Origin: Rubrobacter sp.
GTDB taxonomy: Bacteria; Actinomycetota; Rubrobacteria; Rubrobacterales; Rubrobacteraceae
DNA length: 9,340 bases
NCBI GenBank assembly: GCA_016781705.1
Contig: JADDPV010000025.1
Coordinates: 1-9,340 of the forward strand
Direction: 5' to 3'
Part shown: one piece after another, positions 5,486 to 9,340 of the stretch
Numbering within the stretch: position 1 is the stretch's first letter
Layout of the letters: each line of letters opens with the position of its first letter
Made by a program: the position numbers and the translations under genes
Notes under the pieces: generated by a model
Told to the model about the DNA's origin: nothing
The model's input: only the letters and a program-made list of their open reading frames with translations
Databases searched by the model: none

Positions 5486-8139
5486 GGTTCCCCGTGGACG
5501 CGATCAAGAAGTGGGTGCTCGGGTCCGGGACGCGGGCGGGCGCCCCGCGAAAGCCGTCTGCCTCGCGCGCGGGTGGGTCGGCCGGCCGCACGCCGGGCCT
5601 GGTGGGCGGCGCGTTTCTCGCGGTTCTCGGCCTCGTGGCGCTCTTCGCTCCGGTGGTCGCTCGCCACGACCCGCAGGCCACGACCGGGCGACCGTACGAA
5701 GCGCCGAGCATTTCGCACCTGTTGGGGACGAACGACGTGGGACAGGACCTGTTCGCCCAGCTGATATACGGGGCGCGCGTCTCGCTCGCGATCGGGCTAC
5801 TCTCGGCGCTCGTGGCGGTCTTTATCGGGCTCGCGGTGGCCTTGGTCGCCGGATACTACCGGGGGAGGGTGGAGGCCGTCCTGATGCGGATCGTGGACCT
5901 CACCCTCGCCTTCCCCTTCCTGGTCCTCGCCATCGTGCTAGCCGCCTTCTTCGGGCGCGGGATGCTCACGATGGTGGTCGTGATCGGCGCGGTGATGTGG
6001 GCGCGACCGGCTCGCGTGCTGCGCTCGCAGGTCATCAAGATCCGGGAGTTCCAGCACGTCGTCTCGGCGCGGGCCATGGGGGCTTCTCCATTGCGGGTGA
6101 TCGGACGCCACCTCCTCCCGCGGCTGTCGGCCCTGACCGCCGCGCAGTTCGTGCGGGCCGCCAACGTGGCGGTGCTCATCGAGGCTTCGCTGTCGTTCCT
6201 CGGCCTGGGCGATCCGAACCGGGTGAGCTGGGGGACGATGCTGTACTTTGCGAACACGAACAGCGCCTTCCTCACGGACGCCTGGCTGTGGTGGATCCTC
6301 CCTCCAGGGCTGGCCCTGACGGTTGCCATAGTAGGGCTGGCGTTCCTCGGCTACGCCGTGGAGGAGTGGGCCGATCCCCGGCTGGCCCGGCCGGCCACGT
6401 GGCGCACGGCTCGCCGTCAGGGCGGGGCACGCGGTGCAGGGCGCCACACGAAGACCATTGAGCGGACGCCGGGAGCGGTGCTCGAGGTCCGCGACCTCAC
6501 CGTCCAGTACGAGGAGTCTGTGCGAGCGGTGGACGGGGTGAACCTCACGGTCGGCCGGGGCCAGATCGTGGGCCTCGTCGGGGAGTCGGGCAGCGGAAAG
6601 AGCACGCTCGCGATGGCGCTTCTGGGCCTGCTGTACCCGCCGGCCCGCGTCGTCGAGGGCGAGACGATCCTCGACGGCCGTGACCTCCAGACCCTCCGGA
6701 GGGCCGAGCTGGCCAGGATGCGCGGGCGGGAGGTCTCCCTCATACCTCAGGCCGCTATGAACGCCCTGAACCCGGCCTACACGGTTCACCGGCAGGTGGC
6801 GGAGGCGGCGGCGCTGACCCGCGACGAGGATGCGGCCGCCGTCCGTGCCGGCGAACTCCTTGAGCTCGTGGGCATCCCGCGCGAGCGTCATGGAGCTTAT
6901 CCGCACGAGTTCAGCGGGGGCATGCGCCAGCGGGCGATCATCGCCATGGCCCTGGCCAACGAGCCATCCCTGCTCGTGGCGGACGAGCCGACCACCGGCC
7001 TCGATGTGGTCACCCAGGCTCGCATCCTCCGGCTCCTCGTCGACCTGCGTGACCGCCTGGGCGTAGCCATACTGCTCATCTCCCACGATCTACCCCTCGT
7101 GGCCCGCGTGGCGGACGACCTCCTCGTAATGTACGAAGGACGGATCGTCGAGAGCGGCTCGAGAAAGGAGGTCGTGGACAACCCTACTCATCCCTATACG
7201 CGGGCCCTCCGGCGCGCGTTTCCCGGCTTGCACGGTCCTCGGCAGCCCCTGTCTTCGACCACGGACGGCCCATCCGACCTGCCGAACCATCCCCCTGCCG
7301 TTCGAAGCCGCTCCGCCCAGCAGGACGGCCTGCATCCGTCGAAAAACCCGAGGTCACGGGTCATTCTCGAGCTACACCATGTATCGAACGTGTTTCAGCG
7401 CCAGACCCTTCTGCGGCGAGACCCTCCCGTTGTCGCTATCGACGACGTGTCGCTCTCGGTCATGCCGGGAGAGATCCTCGCACTCGTGGGGGAGAGCGGG
7501 GCAGGTAAGAGCACAGTTGGGCGGACCATACTGGGGCTCCGCCGACCCGACACCGGTCGGATACTGTTCGAGGGCCAGGACCTGACCGACCTCTCCGAGC
7601 CTGCGCTGCGAAAGGTGCGCCGGCGGATGCACCTGATCCTGCAGGATCCTTACGAATCTTTGCATCCGGGGATGAGGGTGAGGGCCCTGGTAGCCGAACC
7701 CCTCGCCATCGCCGGGCTCTCCGCCGGCGAACGCGGTCCTCGGGTCGTCTCCGCTCTCGAAGAGGTAGGCCTGGCGCCCGCCTCCCGGTTCATGGATCGT
7801 TTCCCCCACGAGTTGTCGGGGGGACAACGCCAGCGGGTGCCTGTCGCTCGGGCGCTGGTAGGACGGCCCCGGCTTGTGGTGGCCGACGAGCCGACCTCGA
7901 TGCTGGACGCCCCGCTGCGGGCGAGCGTCCTCGAGCTGATCATGGGGATGCGCGACCGTCTGGGGATGGCCTTCGTCTTCATCACCCATGACCTGGCGAC
8001 GGCCCGCCGCGTTTCGGATCGCATCGCCGTAATGTATAGGGGCCGGATCATCGAGTGCGAAGAGACCGAGCGGCTGATCGAGCATCCCCGGCATGAGTAC
8101 ACTAAGACACTGCTCCGCGCGAGCGAAGGGGTGTTGTGA
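5482..8139 (+). CDS. Fused ABC transporter subunit: DppC-like permease + DppD-like ATPase + DppF-like ATPase
   Basis: A single 885-residue frame encodes three importer subunits. Residues 1 to about 305 are a DppC-type permease: a basic cytoplasmic N-terminus, a first helix at about 38-60, four or five more helices, and an EAA motif at about 189-213. Residues about 333-585 are an ATPase with Walker A GESGSGKST (367-375), Q-loop Q423, signature FSGGM (477-481), Walker B with D501/E502, and H535, ending in the THPYTRAL motif typical of oligopeptide-type ATPases. A Pro/Ser-rich linker (about 586-626) leads to the second ATPase, with Walker A GESGAGKST (670-678), Q721, signature LSGGQ (778-782), Walker B with D802/E803, and H836. 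Both nucleotide sites look functional. No stop and no well-placed start with a Shine-Dalgarno sequence occurs at either junction; a GTG at 6478 is the only weak alternative. The permease C-terminus faces the cytoplasm, so the fusion is topologically sensible. The start is the ATG overlapping the dppB-like stop. Confidence 0.9.
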   Translation: MRFPVDAIKKWVLGSGTRAGAPRKPSASRAGGSAGRTPGLVGGAFLAVLGLVALFAPVVARHDPQATTGRPYEAPSISHLLGTNDVGQDLFAQLIYGARVSLAIGLLSALVAVFIGLAVALVAGYYRGRVEAVLMRIVDLTLAFPFLVLAIVLAAFFGRGMLTMVVVIGAVMWARPARVLRSQVIKIREFQHVVSARAMGASPLRVIGRHLLPRLSALTAAQFVRAANVAVLIEASLSFLGLGDPNRVSWGTMLYFANTNSAFLTDAWLWWILPPGLALTVAIVGLAFLGYAVEEWADPRLARPATWRTARRQGGARGAGRHTKTIERTPGAVLEVRDLTVQYEESVRAVDGVNLTVGRGQIVGLVGESGSGKSTLAMALLGLLYPPARVVEGETILDGRDLQTLRRAELARMRGREVSLIPQAAMNALNPAYTVHRQVAEAAALTRDEDAAAVRAGELLELVGIPRERHGAYPHEFSGGMRQRAIIAMALANEPSLLVADEPTTGLDVVTQARILRLLVDLRDRLGVAILLISHDLPLVARVADDLLVMYEGRIVESGSRKEVVDNPTHPYTRALRRAFPGLHGPRQPLSSTTDGPSDLPNHPPAVRSRSAQQDGLHPSKNPRSRVILELHHVSNVFQRQTLLRRDPPVVAIDDVSLSVMPGEILALVGESGAGKSTVGRTILGLRRPDTGRILFEGQDLTDLSEPALRKVRRRMHLILQDPYESLHPGMRVRALVAEPLAIAGLSAGERGPRVVSALEEVGLAPASRFMDRFPHELSGGQRQRVPVARALVGRPRLVVADEPTSMLDAPLRASVLELIMGMRDRLGMAFVFITHDLATARRVSDRIAVMYRGRIIECEETERLIEHPRHEYTKTLLRASEGVL

Positions 8140-8143
8140 AAAA

Positions 8144-8149
8144 GGGAGG
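8144..8149 (+). promoter_or_regulatory. Strong ribosome binding site of the DsrE-like gene
   Basis: GGGAGG sits 7 bases before the ATG at 8157 and just after the stop of the fused transporter gene. It fixes the start at 8157 rather than the upstream GTG/ATG-like codons and shows that translation initiation of the disrupted gene is still intact. Confidence 0.7.
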
Positions 8150-8156
8150 CACACGA

Positions 8157-8527
8157 ATGAGCAGGAAGAAGCTGATCTTCTTCGCTTCCGACGACCCGGG
8201 ATCGAACCCGAAACCGGCCTGGAGTGCTTACCACTTCGCCGAGGTCGCGACCAAAGCGGGCCTCGAAGCCGAGGTTCGCCTGGCCGGAGATGGGGTCAGG
8301 GTCGCACAGTTGGATGGATAATAACTTCGGCTCAGGGGGACGACCTGCGGGAGAAGGCGCGGGCAGGTGCGCGCGGCGCTTACCTGGTCTCGCTCTGACC
8401 CGGATGCCTCGACACCCGTGGGGTGTCGGAGGAGCAGATGACCGCCATCGGCGGAGTACGCCGCAACTTGGCCGACATCCTTACCGAGGTCGCCGAAGGA
8501 AGGTCCGAGCTCATCTACATGGGATGA
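8157..8527 (+). pseudogene. DsrE-like thiol protein gene, disrupted by one frameshift and an in-frame TGA (possible selenocysteine codon)
   Basis: DsrE-family proteins are small cytoplasmic proteins handling sulfur or thiols through active cysteines. The N-terminal part reads cleanly from ATG 8157 (MSRKKLIFFASDDPG, then AYHFAEVATKAGLEAEVRLAGDGV) to about 8317. Adding one base after GG at 8316-8317 would continue the frame as IITSAQGDDLREKARAGA and on to the end at 8527, giving about 123 residues, a normal length. Within this frame a TGA at 8396-8398 precedes P-G-C-L-D-T-R-G-V, exactly where the first Cys of a CxxC motif is expected from memory of the family. The C-terminal 42 residues (through ELIYMG) are well preserved. 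Either this is a recently inactivated gene with TGC changed to TGA, or TGA encodes selenocysteine and the frameshift is an error or recent. The gene lies 17 bases after the transporter with a strong ribosome binding site, so it was probably co-transcribed. Family assignment is from pattern only. Confidence 0.7.
8407..8432 (+). other. Hairpin downstream of the TGA, resembling a bacterial SECIS element
   Basis: Bases 8410-8417 (CGACACCC) pair perfectly with 8421-8428 (GGGTGTCG), leaving a GTG loop at 8418-8420. The stem extends by three more pairs (8407-8409 with 8430-8432) across a bulged G at 8429. The loop begins 19 bases after the TGA at 8396-8398 and starts with GU; as I recall, bacterial SECIS elements have a G or GU at the loop start and a spacing of about 16-37 bases. 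It also lies in coding sequence for LDTRGVSE, so chance pairing in GC-rich DNA is possible. Confidence 0.35.
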
Positions 8528-8540
8528 ACTGCCCACCCGG

Positions 8541-8616
8541 CTTATATGAACATCGGGTTTGGTGGCACCCGCGCGATAGCATGTTCGTCGGCGACCCTTT
8601 GCAGAGGATCTATTGA
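8541..8616 (+). pseudogene. Relic of the 3' end of a second hypE
   Basis: After the DsrE-like stop, the DNA encodes PAYMNIGFGGTRAI and, one base out of frame, MFVGDPLQRIY and a stop. The joined peptide closely parallels the tail of the intact HypE in this window (MHTGFGGTRMIDMLVGDPLPRIC). At DNA level about three quarters of 63 aligned bases agree by hand count, with a single missing base (ATAGAC in hypE, ATAGC here at about 8570-8574). The essential terminal Cys is replaced by Tyr. Only about 25 codons remain, nothing of the ATP-binding domain is seen, and the relic cannot be functional as HypE. It must derive from a diverged hypE copy rather than from a recent duplication of the one at 853-1932. 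Confidence 0.6.
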
Positions 8617-8905
8617 TGGTCCTGCCAGCGCTTCGGGTTGCGCCGAGCGTGGGAGCACACGATCACCAAGATCCCGTCCTCGCGAAGCGCGCAGATCACG
8701 CTGTAAGGGAAACGCCGCAGCTCCGCCTGCCTCGCCTCTTCGTGCACCGGCCGGGTAGAGCAGCGGGTCGCGTCGGGTGGATTCGAGCAGGTATCTAGGA
8801 CGCGCAGGGACTCGACGGCGAGCCTCTGCCAAGCGCCTCGTATCATTCGGCCGCTTCATTGACCTTGAGGTTCGCTTCGGGGCGGAAGACCAGCCGGCGC
8901 GTCAC
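8610..8905 (-). pseudogene. Decayed RelE/ParE-type toxin gene
   Basis: Reading the - strand from the GTG at 8905 gives VTRRLVFRPEANLKVNEAAE, then TGA where this family normally has W, followed by YEALG. The frame then shifts to LAVESLRVLDT, probably shifts again through LLESTRRDPLLYP, and returns to PVHEEARQAELRRFPYSV, with CSHARRNPKRWQDHQ at the end. Pieces in this order match ParE/RelE toxins, which cleave mRNA or poison gyrase and end in a similar ARR-P-WQDR tail. One nonsense codon and one to three frameshifts make it non-functional. The start overlaps the antitoxin stop by four bases, the usual toxin/antitoxin layout. Its 3' end overlaps the hypE relic end to end. Confidence 0.7.
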
Positions 8906-9103
8906 CCGGATCGCTGGTACAGCCGAGCGCGGACCTCTTCCCAGGGAATCGCCGATCCGGGGTTGCGGTCATGCTCGGCCAAGCGGCACCCGATCTCAGA
9001 CCGCTGCGGGTCGGTGAGCAGCAGCGCGCCCGGCTCGGCGGCGATGCTGGATGCGCTCGGGGACGCTCAACTCGAGCAGATCGGCGAAGGAAACGTTCGC
9101 CAT
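8902..9103 (-). pseudogene. Decayed addiction-module antitoxin gene
   Basis: From the ATG at 9103 on the - strand the product begins MANVSFADLLELSVPERIQ, the start of the short addiction-module antitoxin family (Pfam Unstab_antitox). After CAG at 9047-9049 the family's expected LVEDIWDS-like segment is missing, and the rest is found in another frame from ATC at 9043-9045: IAAEPGALLLTDPQRSEIG, CRLAEHDRNPGSAIPWEEV and RARLYQRSG, ending at 8902. A deletion of about 23 bases would explain both the missing eight residues and the frame change. In its present frame it stops early after about 35 residues. Both genes of the pair are therefore broken. Confidence 0.75.
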
Positions 9104-9109
9104 GCCCAA

Positions 9110-9138
9110 AGGCTACCGGCCCACCACCACTCGGTCAA
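9110..9138 (-). promoter_or_regulatory. Candidate promoter of the toxin-antitoxin relic, leaderless
   Basis: On the - strand TTGACC (9133-9138), a 17-base spacer and TAGCCT (9110-9115) match the actinobacterial TTGACN/TANNNT pattern. The expected transcription start falls at about 9103, the antitoxin ATG itself, which would make a leaderless mRNA. This agrees with the lack of a good ribosome binding site there. Confidence 0.4.
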
Positions 9139-9327
9139 CCGGGCCTGTGCAGCCATTCGTACGATACCGTTTTACGGACCTCGTTGACGGAGGGAAGACT
9201 TCGGTGAATAGGATGATCCCCATTGAGCCAGTGTCTCGGACGTTGCGGCATAGCTCCTTTCTGAAGGATGTTATTCTGCATGCAGCGGTGTAATACCGTT
9301 CCGCTTTATTGATGGCATAATACGAGC

Positions 9328-9340
9328 ATGCCAAAGATAC
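9328..9340 (+). CDS. Possible gene start cut by the window edge (MPKI...)
   Basis: An ATG at 9328 opens M-P-K-I before the window ends. An extended -10-like sequence, TGG then CATAAT (9316-9321), is placed so that transcription would start at about the ATG, again a leaderless pattern. There is no good -35 and too little coding sequence to identify anything. The stretch 9139-9327 before it is less GC-rich and shows no gene that I can support. Confidence 0.2.

Noticed and set aside
6478..6480. GTG as a separate start for the first ATPase (V-L-E-V-R-D-L...)
   Set aside because: The position would suit an ATPase start, but the only Shine-Dalgarno-like bases lie two bases upstream, too close, and no stop separates it from the permease. 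A fusion is simpler.
1870..8616. The repeated hypE 3' ends as attachment sites flanking an integrated element
   Set aside because: Elements that insert at gene ends leave near-identical repeats. Here the copies agree at only about three quarters of positions, and no integrase gene is present between them.
8224..8616. Open frame of 130 codons across the DsrE-like region
   Set aside because: Most of it reads out of frame across the DsrE-like gene. Only its last residues (MFVGDPLQRIY) are meaningful, as part of the hypE relic.
8396..8845. TGA read as Trp or another amino acid throughout the genome
   Set aside because: The toxin relic has TGA where Trp is expected, but TGA serves as the normal stop of hypD, the DppB-like permease and the fused transporter gene, and the DsrE-like TGA sits at a Cys rather than a Trp position.
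9051..9334. Short open frames on both strands at the right edge
   Set aside because: No start with a ribosome binding site, no recognisable motif, and overlap with the antitoxin relic and its promoter.
1..9340. CRISPR array, tRNA, rRNA or insertion sequence
   Set aside because: No regularly spaced repeats, cloverleaf-like sequence, ribosomal RNA stretch or transposase was seen.

Overview
The window is GC-rich with strong G/C preference at third codon positions. Genes are packed head to tail on the + strand, with GTG starts and 4-base stop/start overlaps. This fits a high-GC actinobacterium; a deep branch such as Rubrobacter or a relative is my guess from general impression, not from a search. 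Codon use and layout are even from 1 to about 8140 and break down after that.

Region 1 (1-2587): the 3' part of hypD, then hypE, a small cupin protein and a small XRE-type regulator. Gaps are very short or overlapping, so this looks like one transcription unit. HypD and HypE help build the Fe(CN)2CO centre of [NiFe] hydrogenases. The cupin and XRE genes resemble the two halves of an XRE-cupin regulator split into separate genes.

Region 2 (2588-8139): a promoter-like region of about 147 bases carries an extended -10 element overlapped by an 8-4-8 palindrome. It is followed by a dipeptide/oligopeptide/nickel-type ABC importer. The parts are a substrate-binding protein with a C-terminal membrane anchor, a DppB-like permease, and one 885-residue polypeptide that joins a DppC-like permease to two complete ATPase domains (DppD-like then DppF-like). 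The whole importer is therefore encoded by three genes. Its substrate cannot be read from sequence; nickel is attractive because of the adjacent hyp genes but is only inference.

Region 3 (8140-9340): a stretch of decayed genes. A DsrE-like thiol protein gene has a good ribosome binding site, one apparent 1-base deletion, and an in-frame TGA exactly where the first Cys of a CxxC motif is expected. That TGA is followed at 19 bases by a strong hairpin with a GU-starting loop, so it is either a pseudogene or a selenocysteine (U-P-G-C) candidate. Next come a frameshifted relic of the 3' end of a second hypE and, on the - strand, a broken antitoxin/toxin pair of the addiction-module/RelE-ParE type. 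The last roughly 230 bases are less GC-rich and hold no convincing gene apart from a possible gene start at the right edge.
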